In this document: positions 1 to 11,136 of the stretch, in pieces
Numbering within the stretch: position 1 is the stretch's first letter
Layout of the letters: the number at the start of each line of letters is the position of its first letter
Program-made: the position numbers and the translations under genes
Source: Diploptera punctata
Taxonomy: Eukaryota; Arthropoda; Insecta; Blattodea; Blaberidae
Length of the DNA stretch: 64,000 nucleotides
Direction of reading: 5' to 3'
Assembly: GCA_030220185.1 (NCBI GenBank)
Contig: JASPKZ010007795.1
Span: 1,573,001-1,637,000 of the forward strand
The notes under the pieces: generated by a model
The model's database searches: none
Told to the model about the DNA's origin: nothing
The model's input: only the letters and a program-made list of their open reading frames with translations

Positions 1-1359
1 CGATGTTAGAGATTTATATGCAACACAGGCTACATCATTCAACCACCTAATTACAATATACAAATACTGCCTACTACCAACCATAACTTATGCCTGTAGC
101 GTCTGGTACCAACAAATTCGCTACAAATCACAAATGGACAAACTAACTAGAATACAAAGACAAATCCTGATATTCATGACAAAATCATATCGTTCGGTCT
201 CTACAGAGGCACTCACAGTCATAGCAAATGCTCTCCCAATAGAACTGGAACTCAGACTAAGAAATGACATCTGGGCACTAAATCATAACAAGAAGACTAC
301 AGCAATCTTACCCGAGTTATCGAAGGCAAAAATTCCAAAAAGTGAAGAGGGACTGAAAATCCTAGACTGAAAATCCTAGACATCAAAGGAGAACTCACAG
401 GCTCTGGTGGAGATGGAGATTACACCCTCTACACAGATGGGTCAAAAACAGAAGGAAATGTCGGAACAGGCCTAGTAGTCTATACAGGAAGAAAAGAAGT
501 TTTCTCAAAATCAGCAAAACTGCACCCCGAATGCTCAGTATTTCAAGCCGAGCTGCTCGGAATTCAGATGGCACTAAATGAATAAAAAATATACAAAAAC
601 CTAAAACTAAATACGCCATAAACGTTGACTCACAAGCAGCACTTAAAGCAATCAAAAAAGCAAATCAGCCAATCCCATTGTAAGTCAAATCAGGGCAGAT
701 CTTCAATACATACAGAGTAACAATCAAGTAAACTTCTATTGAATCCGAGGCCACACTGGACACTACGGAAACGAAAGGGCAGATTTCCTAGCAAAAATAG
801 ACTCAACGTTTCAAACAACTCTAGTATATGACAGACTACCCATTTCATTTTGTAAACAAAAGCTCCTTCAATACTACACAGACATCTGGAACACACTGTA
901 CACATCATCACACAAAGGCCACCCAAACAAAACTCTTCTTCCCAAACATCCATACCAGGCAAGAATCCGTCCTAAATCCAACTTTCGTACTTACACAATT
1001 CCTCACAAACCATGGAAAATTCCAACAATACCTACACAGAATTGGAAAAGCAGCCTCACCGAAGTGTCAATGCTCAGAAGACGACCAAACAGCTATGCAT
1101 CTTTTACTTCACTGCAAGCTACAAGAAAAGAACAGACCAGCGCACATCAAGGACCCAAATATAGTGCTAAGAAAAGTTATTAAAATGCCACAAACAATCA
1201 AATACATAAATGAAATATTCCAGACACTGAAATAATCCATATTAATTGTAATCCATTAATTGTAAAACCATATAAAGTGTAAACTAAATATCCTGCGATA
1301 TACCCACAGGGTAAAACGCAGGTTGTAAAAACTTGTTCAAATTAAAAAAAAAAAAAAAA
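1..1359 (+). mobile_element. 3' part of an RNase H-bearing LINE (I/R1/LOA-like), decayed
   Basis: The open frame from base 2 reads an RT thumb segment (LLPTITYACSVW), then IQRQILIFMTKSYRSVSTEA, the usual bridge to RNase H in I/R1-type LINEs. RNase H follows in shifting frames: LYTDGSKTEGNVGTG (first catalytic Asp, about 420-465), CSVFQAELLGIQMAL (catalytic Glu, about 533-575), NVDSQAALKAI and HTGHYGNERADFLAK. The last frame (828-1235) holds LTQFLTNHGKFQQYLHRIG and a C-x-C...H...C zinc-knuckle-like motif (CQCSEDDQTAMHLLLHC). The element ends with a hairpin and a poly(A) run at 1344-1359. It is disrupted by a 14-bp tandem duplication at 352-379, a stop near 582 and further frameshifts, so it cannot be active. 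The 5' part lies outside the window. Confidence 0.85.
1292..1322 (+). other. Nested 3' UTR stem-loop of the LINE
   Basis: The outer stem is CCTGCG (1292-1297) with CGCAGG (1317-1322). The inner stem is TACCC (1301-1305) with GGGTA (1309-1313). The same structure with different bases occurs at 7899-7927, which supports a conserved RNA fold, possibly the RT recognition element. Confidence 0.65.
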
Positions 1360-2689
1360 GATCACGATGGTCAACACTAAGATCGCTGATTTACAGTAGT
1401 GTTGTCATTACTTATCAAAGAGTTACTTATCGAATGCTCGAGTATATTATTGAACTTAACACTAGACTCTCGTAATAAAGGTGTTGGAATGAAAAATATA
1501 AGCTGCTTTTAGAGAATTGGTTTTCTTGTAGTTAGAATTACCATTGAAGTAACACGGCGTGACTCCTGAATGATATATTGTTTCCCTGATAAATTGAAGT
1601 ACGATTTTTGTCGTGTGAAGAGAAGCAGGAAATGGCAGGAGAGGGTTGCTCCTCTTCATGTAATTAAACCTCAGAGTGCTTGTTTGTCGTCTCACTGCCG
1701 TTTCGATGTAATTAGTTCATGAACGCAACCTGTTCTCTAATATGTAACAGAAAGGAAGATCCTTTTATAATATATTTTCAAACTAACAAAAGAATTTTCG
1801 ATAGAATATCGTAAGATTCCTGACTTATTTTTTTCTTCTTCCTTGTTGAATTTGATATTCCCTCTTTCCTCCTTTTCATTTTTGTTTTTCTTCTTTCTTT
1901 TTAAGTTCCAGGAAGCAGAAGTTAATCAAATAAAAATGAACGAGGTGGATGTGCGCCCTTCTCATATTACGCGGCCTCAACCCTTGTCTTACAACGTGTG
2001 GGATTCTTGTAAAAAATCTTCCCTTTTATGCTGAGTGCCTTGTTACGCTGTATTTTATTGCCTGTTTCTCGTCTTATATAACGTGATAAGTATTACTTTT
2101 GTTTTATTAATTTCATCATCATCTATTGGCCCGTTCCGCTCCCCACAGCACAATAAATTACAACGTCGTTTCGATCTTTTACATTTCTTCGGTCTTCAGG
2201 TCTATAATAAAACATTTGTTTTGATAAACATTATTTGGAATTCTTTGTACATGTTCAAACCATTTACATTTATTTCTATATATTATCTCGTTTATATTAT
2301 ACATTGTAATTTATTTCTGATATAGTGACTTCTCTTTTGATTTCTTAAAGATACACCTGCAACTAATCTCAGGAATCTCATTTCTATTATTCAGCTAATT
2401 GGGGGAAAACAAATCTTCATAAAATAATGAAACGTCATCTTTTTATATAAATCTTTTTTTTTTCTCTGGATAAAAATGTTTAAAAGACAAATATGTTGTA
2501 TATAAAATTGAGTTTATTATTATTATTATTACATAAAACTTTCCTCATTAGAGGATTGCCACAAGGACAAAGTGATACAGACAATTGATTTTCAAAATTG
2601 ATTAAATACATTTTGTAAATACATTAAAAATTTTAAATTGTAATTGAAGTATATTCTATAAAGTAGAAATTTTGTAAAGATTATTTAAA
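1360..2689. other. AT-rich stretch without recognisable gene
   Basis: A pyrimidine-rich run lies at about 1826-1905 and a short (TTA)n run near 2515-2531. The short reading frames here have no recognisable motif. Confidence 0.5.
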
Positions 2690-2985
2690 ATTCAAAGTGA
2701 TCCTCTAATGGCAGCGATGGCAATTTTAGAAAGATACACTCGGTCCAAATCTAAGAAATTCCAAAATTTAGCTAAGAATCCTGGTATAGTACCTCTTGCC
2801 CCGATCATCAATCCTGTGACAGTTATACTATCTAATTGATATTTATCTTTGTAATAGTTGGCTCCTATATGGTTTTTTTTTTTTTCACAGTCAACTTCCT
2901 CAGGTTTGCCACTATGAGTCTCAAAACGGATTGTGGGATCTACCAGTTTTAGAATATGGTCTAACTGCAATAATATCTATTACTC
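2690..2985 (-). pseudogene. LINE C-terminal endonuclease fragment (R2/NeSL-like REL-endo)
   Basis: The reverse-strand frame 2970-2692 (92 codons) contains DPTIRFETHSGKPEEVDCEKK, then NYYKDKYQLDSITVTGLMIG and ARGTIPGFLAKF, ending in IAAIRGSL. The D...E-x-D/E-K spacing followed by a VTGLMVGARGTI-type segment is the pattern I associate with the C-terminal restriction-like endonuclease of R2/NeSL-type LINEs. The frame is uninterrupted except for a lysine run encoded by an A-tract. No RT domain is recognisable upstream on this strand. The assignment to clade is from memory of the family pattern; domain identity is moderately sure. Confidence 0.6.
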
Positions 2986-3112
2986 TCATTAGTGGCCACA
3001 CCATGAACTTCCTCATACACTGCGTATCCATAATATACCTATCGCAAGGCTTCTGCCATTATGTTTCGAATAGTGTGGTGCCCAATGTTTCTCAGTGATA
3101 TATGATAGAGTA

Positions 3113-3303
3113 TATTTGGTAATAAGCATTAAGAAACTTGGACTGGAAGAAAATGTCAATAAAATTAATTTTATGATCATACATGGATATACACTATGTA
3201 ATGGAAATTGATAGTTAAGAACAAATAATGAACATTTTGAAGAAGTGGCTGAATTCAAATGACTAAGAATAATAATTTCAAACACGAATGAGGTACAGGA
3301 GGA
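3113..3303 (+). mobile_element. LINE family 1 fragment (region after RT catalytic motif)
   Basis: Nucleotide-level similarity to 37660-37825 is visible by eye: the stretch reading as 'KKLGLEENVNKINF' and later 'EEVAEFK' lines up with LGLEVNISKTKYMV...FEEVAEFKYLG of the better copy. It has several frameshifts and a TGA where the better copy has a Tyr codon. Confidence 0.6.
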
Positions 3304-3799
3304 ACGTAGGTTCGTCTCATATGTATTGATTGTTCAAAATGTTCGTATTTAAAACCCTGTATATTATATTAAAATATCTATATTTAGTGGAAATAGCATT
3401 GTAATGGCACTTCAGGAATTATTTTGTCAAGTTTTCCTTTCCACAATCATGTCGATTCGTAATCCGAGCTACAGAGGATTCCGAGAGATAATATTGACTA
3501 TTCTACAACAAACAAAATTTGCTGTTTTAAACTACAATAGTAAATAAAAACCTCACGTGTGTTGCTAATGGAAATTTGCTCTAATTTGTTTTTACAATCT
3601 TATAAAGCTGTATTCTGTTTATTGAGATAGTAATGTAATTAATGATAACAAATTTTACTATTGTTGGTTTTAATATTTCCACATTTAATTTAACGCTTAT
3701 TAAAAATGAAATTGCACCACTGATTTTAAAAATAAGGGATAGTTTCAACAAGGGAGAATACTAAACACTATTTTGATATTTGATTACATAACTGTGGGC
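3304..3799. other. No recognisable feature
   Basis: AT-rich sequence with no supported gene or repeat. Confidence 0.4.
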
Positions 3800-4110
3800 T
3801 ACATGATCTTCATGGGAAGCCTGCTGTAATAAACAGTCTCATAGACTGCGATGGGCAAGACATGTGACACGAATGGAAAATGAAAGGACATGAAAATTCC
3901 TTGTAGGAAAATAGAGGAAAAGCTCCCAGTTGGTAGATCAGAAATGAGTTGGAAGAATATCATTAACCATAATTTGGTGAGGTAAATTATACAGGAGATA
4001 ATTGGAAAGTGTTGGTTCTGGTTAGGGATTAATGAAGAGCTTATGTCTGCGTGCCCATGAACCTTCGTATTCGATTGTACCAGTGAGTTAGCTAGATATT
4101 GCATTATAGT
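3800..4110 (+). mobile_element. LINE family 1, decayed 3' end
   Basis: It aligns with 38140-38410: SRRLRWAGHVARM, GKRPVGRPRM, NINYDLREVDYTGNDW and WRAYV are all recognisable in broken frames. The end (GTACCAGTGAGTTAGCTAG) corresponds to the family 3' tail, which in better copies is an AGTA repeat. Confidence 0.75.
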
Positions 4111-5525
4111 CTTTCGCATTATATTATTTTACTTTTGGTAAAAAAAGTGATCATTGGTTACTCTTACTTATTCCATATCCCTCTGCAGTTATAATATTTT
4201 GAGGCAGTATTTCGCTTGTGGTTCAGAGTAATTTATGGTTAACTGTATATATCAGGCCTGTTAATAAGTGCTCAGTAGGTGTGAGAAGATGTCCCGCCTC
4301 TCCTTTTCAACCCTACTTCGGATAGCTGACAAGGTAAGACACTGCTACTCATTTGTCAGCTGTGTTGTGTCACCTGATGCGGGTAGGAGAAAAGGGTCGT
4401 ATGCAAATACATTACTCTCTACTCAAATTACTTCCAATCACTGGTGAGCTGAGATCGAATTAACGGCCGCCTTAACCGGTCATGCATGAATGTTGACGTT
4501 TTCGTAATATTGGCAACGAATTACCCAGAATTCTCAGCGATAAAACCACTTCCGTTATTTTCGTCTGCTATAGAGGAATGCATTTATGCTTCCATCCCGC
4601 AAATAATACCGTATACAAACACGTCTGCGACGCGCAATATTACGCCGATTCTCCTGTTCTTCCAGTTGAATTCTTTGGTAGACTCTATCAAATTCCTCTT
4701 CTCCGCGTATACCGAAAACATGATCGAAGTCTTCAAGGTCCGACATCTTGGATAAGTTTCAAACTACATCGGTTACCATCGGTTCCCTTCGGGATTTTCA
4801 CATGTTTATATCTTGAGCTACGATCTTAAGGTACCTTGTCAGGTAGCTTTACAATTATTACCGCGTGAATAGATTTCTGAGTGAGAAAAATGTGTTTGAA
4901 TAAAACTTTATCAGCAGAGAACGCCTTTTACTGTCTAATGCGTTCAAACATTCGACCCTAGTGAGCATTTATTAACAGCTTTGGTATATATTAAGCTTCC
5001 AGGACGTATTTAGGAATGTAACCCGGTTAAAGAGGCTTCAATGAGGTGTCTATGTGATTAGAATATACGAACGAGGACCAAGAAGGGATCAAGAGCAACA
5101 CTTTGGTGGGAACAACACAATATTGGAAGATTACCTGAAGATTATGCAGTGAGCCCGGACGCTCCGCACTCTCGCCTAAGGAACACGAGGAAAGAGCAGT
5201 AGCGAGGAACAAAGAAAAGTAGATACCGTTATTAGGGTAGTCAGGGCGGCGACTTACCCATGTAGGCGTAATATGCATGGCGCGAAAAAGGGTGAGGGAC
5301 ATTTTAATAAACATAAGTAAGCTGATTATTCAAAAGGTTAAATCTGCCTTTTAATTACGTCCTCAATGTATTTTGTTTTTCCAATTAAAATTATTTACTT
5401 CATTTTGTGACTATTTTTCGTGTTCAGGTTTTATATCGCCATTTAGAATAAACAATATTAAGAAAGAGAAAAACATAATGTGTACCTTAAGCTCTTACTA
5501 AATTAGTGAATCCATTTTAATTCAC
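4111..5525. other. No recognised gene; one unidentified reverse-strand ORF
   Basis: A reverse-strand ORF at 4746-4555 (63 codons) begins MSDLEDFDHVFGIRGEEEFD and has an Arg-rich segment (NRRNIARRRRVCIRYYL). It could be the N-terminus of a DNA-transposon protein, but I do not recognise it and it may be chance. The rest is unassigned. Confidence 0.25.
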
Positions 5526-6426
5526 AGTCCAAGATCCGGCTGCAAGATTACTACATTCATCGAGGGTATGAAAAGTATTTTTTTTCATAAAATAGTGAAT
5601 TACTGAATACATTTTTGCCGAGTTGCCTATTAAAATTCTGCCTCCAGTATGTTTAATTAAAATATAAATTATTTACTTATTCGAAATAATTTGATTCACT
5701 TGTTATTAACATAAATTATAATCCAGTTCGCAGAAATCGATGTATAGAGCTTGAAAAGTTTTGGTTGTCATTGCACACTTAGCCTTAAACCTCCTCGCGA
5801 CTACAGCAGGCTGACACCAATCAGTTATAAAATGGCCGTGAGTACGTATTTATTGTTTTATATTGTTTCAAATAAAGTTCAGTTTATTTAAAATGCTGTG
5901 ATATAAAATGACCGTGAGTACGTATTTATTGTTTTATATTGTTTCAAATAAAGTTCAGTTTATTTAAAATGCTGTGATTTGTTTCGTATAATGTATATTA
6001 ACACTACCTTTTGATATATACATTGTACGTAGTATACATAAAGGGCATTGGTTTTACTTCCCGCTGCGAGAGAACAATATAAAACAATAAATACGTACTT
6101 ACCGCCATTTTATTACTGATTGGTGTCACAGCCTGCTGTAGCCGTGAGGAGGTTTACGGCCAAGTGTGCAGTGGCAACCAAAACTTTTCAAGCTCTATAC
6201 ATCGATTTCTGCGAACTGGATTATAATTTATGTTAATAACAAGTGAATCAAATTATTTCGAAAAAATAAATAAATAATAATTTAATTAAACATACTGGAG
6301 GCCGAATTTTAATAGGCAACTCGGCAAAAATGTATTCAATAATTCACAATTCACAATTTTATGAAAAAAATGTATTTTGTTCATACACTCGATGAACTTA
6401 GTAATCCTGCAGCCGGATCTCGGACT
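5526..6426. mobile_element. Foldback DNA element with long terminal inverted repeats
   Basis: The left arm (5526-5866) is nearly the reverse complement of the right arm (about 6073-6426). The outer ends read AGTCCAAGATCCGGCTGCA on the left and, reverse complemented, AGTCCGAGATCCGGCTGCA on the right. The inner arm boundary is at the ATACGTACTTACCGCCATTT region. There is no coding capacity. The loop (about 5867-6072) contains the second copy of a 76-bp tandem duplication. No clear target-site duplication is visible. Confidence 0.8.
5827..5978 (+). repeat. 76-bp tandem duplication inside the foldback element
   Basis: Units 5827-5902 and 5903-5978 differ at few positions (for example GGCCGTGAG versus GACCGTGAG). 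The right arm contains only one equivalent, so the duplication happened in the left arm/loop. Confidence 0.85.
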
Positions 6427-7494
6427 ATCATCAAATTCACATTATTTGTTACTGTCATTTATTTAAGAGAATCGGCTATTAAGTAGTAATAGCAACCACT
6501 TATATTATTTTCCAAAGCTTATCGCATTTTGTTATGTTCTGTTTTAACGTAGATCTCTCTACTCGTGTGAAGCGTAATGTCAGGTGAGATGAAACACCTA
6601 TTATTGAAGGTATGTGATATGACCAGGTCGGTCGCGCCATTACAGCAGCAAATGAAGTAATGCAATCAATCGAAATGGATACGATGAGCATAGAGAAGTG
6701 GTGGAATGAAGTTTTTGGCAGGGGGAAAAACCTGCCTAGCTCCGAATCGCCCACCACGAACCCCATATCGAGTAATATGGGGTGAACTCGAGACTTAAAG
6801 TCCATGAGGGATAAAGTGTCTAGAATATTTTAGAAAGAGAAAGAGAGTAGTCACCATCTTCTTTCTCACTCATATACATATCTCTTCACGGTGACAGCGG
6901 TAGCGCAGACACTCCCTGCAGTGAACATACATCAGTGGTGGCATTCCTTTCTTCTAAACATTCTTCCTGCTAAGTTTCTATGTCTTCATTTTCATCATCG
7001 TCGGTATCGTCTAAATTTATTTCAAACCGATCACTAATTTCGTCCATTAAACCGTCTGCCTGCCAATATGACTCTTCAGTCTTTTCAGTGTGTTCACACG
7101 CTCTGCAGTCACTTTTAACAGAGCACTCTGAACCAGTCGCCACTGACAAAAAATTACCTGGCACAAAAGTTACTGGACGGAAGTGGGGGGGTGGAGTTTT
7201 TCTAGCATTCCTAAGTAATTTTACACGGGTAGCTCATTGTGTTTTGCGAAGGGTGGAAGAACAGTTCTCTAGACAAGGATAGCAGAAATCATGCCAACTT
7301 AGTCCTCCTCCACTATAAGAGGTATAAGTTCTCATTGGTTTCCATAATAATTCAAGCATTTTACAGATTATCTCTATTGTCATTGCAACTAATTATTCAT
7401 CTGATGTTATGAATTATTTAGTAAAAAATATAGTCATATAATTTACATTTGCTTTGGAAATTTATTTAACACATTCTCTGTCCTGCTGTTCAAA
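6427..7494. other. Unassigned; acidic reverse-strand ORF
   Basis: A reverse-strand frame at 7164-6970 (64 codons) ends in an acidic stretch (NLDDTDDDENEDIET). Its complement also gives a serine-rich ORF at 6980-7282. I do not recognise either, and nothing adjoining suggests a gene. Confidence 0.25.
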
Positions 7495-7945
7495 CTGATG
7501 GCTTCCAAACACCTTGTATATGGTTTCATTCCCTCTATTCACCACCGGCTCTCTATATCCCTATGGCAAAACTTCATCCTTACACAATTCCTAACCAACC
7601 ACGGACGCTTCCGTACATATCTTCACAGGATCAAAAAGTCACCATCTCTCCTATGCAACTGCCCCGAAAGTCCACCACAGACAGCAATACATCTTCTGAC
7701 AGAATGTTCACTGTACTGAAGAGACCGGCCTCCTGTTCTAACAACCCAAACTCTACCTCAGATACTACAGCACCACATCAACACCGTCACAGTGACGAAC
7801 TTCATCAGCAACATCTTCCGCTCACTTCAAGAATAAACTCTTGAACAATCAAACTACAGCAAAACAAAATGTAAATGTATGTAAATAACTGTAAATATCC
7901 CGTGATATGCCCATGGTAAAACACGGGTTGAAATTATAATGTAAT
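7495..7945 (+). mobile_element. Second RNase H-type LINE 3' end, 5'-truncated
   Basis: The frame 7498-7719 reads ILTQFLTNHGRFRTYLHRIK then CNCPESPPQTAIHLLTEC, the same C-terminal block and C-x-C...H...C motif as the element at 1-1359. A frameshift follows. The 3' UTR ends with the hairpin at 7899-7927 and an A-rich tail merging into (TA)n at 7946-7963. Confidence 0.8.
7899..7927 (+). other. LINE 3' UTR stem-loop (second copy)
   Basis: CCCGTG (7899-7904) pairs with CACGGG (7922-7927); inner TGCC/GGTA. Compared with 1292-1322 the outer stem has paired substitutions. Confidence 0.65.
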
Positions 7946-8054
7946 AAAAAAATATATATATATTTACAATTCAGTTTATCCCATTTTTATTCTCTTTGAT
8001 ATTAATATTATATACTAGCATAAATAAATGCTAATGTGTTATTAACACCAGCCG

Positions 8055-8791
8055 TGCACTGTTCGGGAATCTGCTTATCCCGATATTCTTGGCATCAATG
8101 AAAGACAAAAATGGTTATTGTGAGTTATCCGTAGAAGATAAACATATGCTGTCGCGGACTTTTTTGTAGAGATTTTTTGAGATGTTCAATTCTGTGTACA
8201 TTAATTTGGTGTATTTATTATGGTTTAGCCAGCGTAAGCCATTTAAGCGTCAAAATAGGGACTTTATTTCACGTTTTTCACTACAAAGGGTGATTTTTAG
8301 AGGTGTAGGGTTTGAGTATTACAACTCTGTTATAGCCTATGTTTATACCCGGAATCTCCTGAACATTTTTTTTTTTCAAAAAGCCCTATCTCAATCGAAT
8401 GAACAGTATGACAGAGCACGCTTGTCCGGGAATCGACTTATCCCGATCTTCTTGGCATCAATGAAAAACAAAAATGGTTATTGTGAGTTATCCATATGCT
8501 GTCGCGGACTTTTTTGTAGTTTTTTTTTTAGATATTCAATTGTGTGTATATTAATTTGGTGTATTTGTTACAGTTTAGGCAGCGTAAGGCATTTAAGCGT
8601 CAAAATAGGGACTTTATTTCACGTTTTTCACTACAAAGGATGATTTTTAGGGGGTGAAGGGGTTCAATATCACAACTCTCTTATAACCTATGTTCATCTC
8701 GGGAATCTTCTGAACATTTTGCAAAAAAAAACATCAAAATCGGATCAACGGTATGGCCGCGCATAGAATACGAACAAACAAACAAACAAAC
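8055..8791 (+). repeat. Tandem dimer (about 363-bp period) of a retroposon-like repeat with (AAAC)n tail
   Basis: Unit 1 (about 8055-8417) and unit 2 (about 8418-8775) share long blocks, for example GGCATCAATGAAA and CATTTAAGCGTCAAAATAGG. Unit 2 ends CGGATCAACGGTATGGCCGC followed by ACAAACAAACAAACAAAC and (AT)n. Ends of the form 'ATCGGTTCAACGGT..GCG..(ACAA)n' are common at 3' ends of invertebrate RTE/SINE-type retroposons. The ORF 8182-8643 crosses both units and has no recognised domain. Confidence 0.7.
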
Positions 8792-8906
8792 ATTGATTTT
8801 ATATATATAATATATATACTTGACTGATCTTTATCAAAACAAAACATTGTTCAACATAATTATATCAGTTGGTATTATGAATTTTATTTAAATTTTGAAT
8901 ACTTAT

Positions 8907-9239
8907 AAAAAAACTCAATTTCTAGGAAATCCCTTGGCCTGCCATCCCGCTGCTGATCTCACATCTACATGTGTTAATCACAAAGGTAGACGATCATCTT
9001 GCCAGTTTAGGAGTGACATGTGGTCAGCATGTCGGGTCCCCCAGCTGTTAAAACTGTTTTTTTTTCAACCTGAAACCGGTACTTATTGTAGCTACCCATA
9101 TTCCTCACGATGCTGGGTGGGCACCGGCCCGTACTGGTCGATTTGTTTTTTTCTCCTCCATGGAGACTCGAACCAGCGCAAATTCCGTAGCTCTGCGCTA
9201 AGGCATATTGCCTTAACCAGTTGGCTACGGCGCGGGACT
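8907..9239 (-). mobile_element. SINE A (tRNA-derived)
   Basis: The 5' head lies at the high-coordinate end: CGCGCCGTAGCCAACTGGTT contains an A-box-like TAGCC-A-CTGG, and GGTTCGAGTCT is the B box, giving internal Pol III promoter elements. Target-site duplication TTGAATACTTAT at 8895-8906 and 9240-9251 defines the insertion exactly. Confidence 0.85.
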
Positions 9240-9251
9240 TTGAATACTTAT

Positions 9252-9979
9252 TTCAACCCTAAACAGACTAGATGGTCGACTACCTCTGTGATTATCACAT
9301 GTAGATGTGAGACCAGTAGCCGACTTTTAGACCAAGGAACTTCTAGGCCTGTTGTCTATGGAGTTTGTTTTTTATGATACATTTTGTCGATGTAATGTAT
9401 AATTTTAAATCATTAAAACCATTTGATCACATCATAGGGTCCAGTCGGGTCTTTATTTCATTTTAAGTATTAGGATTTATTTAAGGTATGCTGGTAATTA
9501 GCCAAACAACACCTGATTCCGGTGGTGGAGCTGCCACCTATGCCTCCCTCCAGACTTTCTCTCCTCGGATCTTGAGGTAGAGTATTCCCATACTCGATGC
9601 TAATGGATTTCTCGCCAGTACTCGGGTGGCTATTTGCATTAGTTTCCCACTGGACGATGAAGTCACAGACCTATGCCCATTGTTCTTATCGCTCTATTTA
9701 TATTTACATTTTCGATTTTCTGAATTATCTTAAGTTTTCATCAATGTTTTATTATGTTCATGCATTGTCCAGAGTTCTGCGCCGTTTAATACTATGCTAC
9801 GAAGGACTGGTTACAATATGATTTTAGTTGTTGGAAATGTGAACTGGATTCAGCATACTAATGATTTTCATTATATGTAATTTCTTCTTAGCCTTTTTAT
9901 TTTATTTTTTTATTTTAATTTAATTTTTTTAGTTAAGCAATTCTTGATTTCACAACGGAAACAATTAAAAAATATTATC
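9252..9979. other. Unassigned AT-rich sequence
   Basis: No supported gene. The stretch 9480-9660 is less AT-rich but gives no recognisable peptide. Confidence 0.4.
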
Positions 9980-10700
9980 TTCTTCTTCTACTACAAGGTT
10001 TAGGCTATGCAGCCTGTTCCGGCGAAGTTAAAAGTGGAGTCCATCTTCTACGTGGTCGGCCAACATCTCTTGTTCCTCTGGGATTATACAGGAAGGTTCT
10101 TTTTGGTATTCTTTCGTTGTTCATTCTCATTAAGTGTTCTGTCCATTTCTTATTATTTTCGCTGATTTTATCTTCAATTTTATATATATTTAATTCTTCT
10201 CGTATAGTTTCATTCCTTATTCTATCCGCTCTTGTGCGTCCTTTCACATTACGTAAAAACAGCATTTCCGCAGTCTGTATCCTGCTTTTATCCCTTGATT
10301 TCATTATCCAATTTTCACTTCCATACAACAACAAAGGAACAGCCATTGTTTTATATAATTTAAGTTTCGTATCTTTCCTTGTTTTCCGACCTAAGGTTCT
10401 TTTTATGGTTCCACAAATAGCCTGAAATTTATTTACTTTATTTTCGATATCTTTATTTTCTCTATAAGTTATATCACATCCTAAATATTGGAAATGTGAT
10501 ACTTGTTCTATTATTTTGTTATCCAGTGCAATTTTTGATCTAATTCCATATTTACCAATAAATGCCATTACTTTTGACTTATTTATTGATATTTTACAAT
10601 TATATCTATTGGCTATTAATTTAAATTTATATGCTAACATTTGGAGCTCATTTTCAGATTCTGCTAAAAGTACAACATAATATATAATATATAATAATAA
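9980..10700 (-). mobile_element. LINE family 2, C-terminal part of ORF2 (5'-truncated)
   Basis: The frame from about 10700 to 10005 reads the region just after the RT catalytic box: NRYNCKISINKSKVMAFIGK, HFQYLGCDITY, LYKTMAVPLLLYGSENW, AEMLFLRNVKGRTRADRIRN and GTRDVGRPRRRW. This block (KTK-x-M, YLGC, LLYGSE-W, HL-RM, GRP-RRW) is typical of APE-type LINEs without RNase H (RTE-like). The frame is unbroken, but the YADD box itself is missing, replaced by microsatellite sequence at 10678-10735. The 3' end has the stem-loop at 10002-10015 and a (GAA)n tail at 9975-9990. Confidence 0.85.
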
Positions 10701-10747
10701 TAATATATTATTATTATCATCATCATAATCAATTATTATCATAAGTA

Positions 10748-10840
10748 ATGCCACGAGTGATTTCCAAATTATCGATAAATTCACGACTCACGAAGTGAGG
10801 AGTGAATTTATCTAGAGAATTTGGAAATCAAGAGTGGCAT
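10748..10840. other. 93-nt terminal hairpin of repeat P
   Basis: The two arms are ATGCCACGAGTGATTTCCAA and its near reverse complement ending GGAAATCAAGAGTGGCAT; the apex is CTCAC-GAA-GTGAG. The copy at 48278-48370 has the same length. Confidence 0.85.
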
Positions 10841-10912
10841 TTGTTAGGACTATTTAACGAATAAAATTAAGCTGTTTACTCACAAATCATTATTTAACTG
10901 TAGTTATTTTAA

Positions 10913-10917
<5 letters not shown>

Positions 10918-10959
<42 letters not shown>
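10918..10959. repeat. (TA)n microsatellite
   Basis: A pure AT dinucleotide run, expanded relative to the other copy of repeat P. Confidence 0.95.
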
Positions 10960-10961
<2 letters not shown>

Positions 10962-11136
10962 GTAAACGGCGATGTTTGAAAACAAATGAGAAACGATAGG
11001 TACGCTTCATCTGCTTCTTTTGTTTATCACTGCAACTAGATCATACTATTTCAGAATATTAAAAAGGAGGAACTTTCTTTAATATGGTAATTATAACACT
11101 GATAAATATTTCGTGAAACACGACTCTGATTAGTTA

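Noticed and set aside
5027..5314. 95-codon reverse ORF as a gene
   Set aside because: No recognisable motif on either strand.
8182..8643. 153-codon ORF as a host gene
   Set aside because: It spans the junction of a tandem duplication and translates the same repeat twice in different frames.
9061..9240. ORFs ending HGDSNQRKS...ALRHIALTS (also 12816-13118, 26482-26763)
   Set aside because: They are translations of SINE A, including its tRNA-like head.
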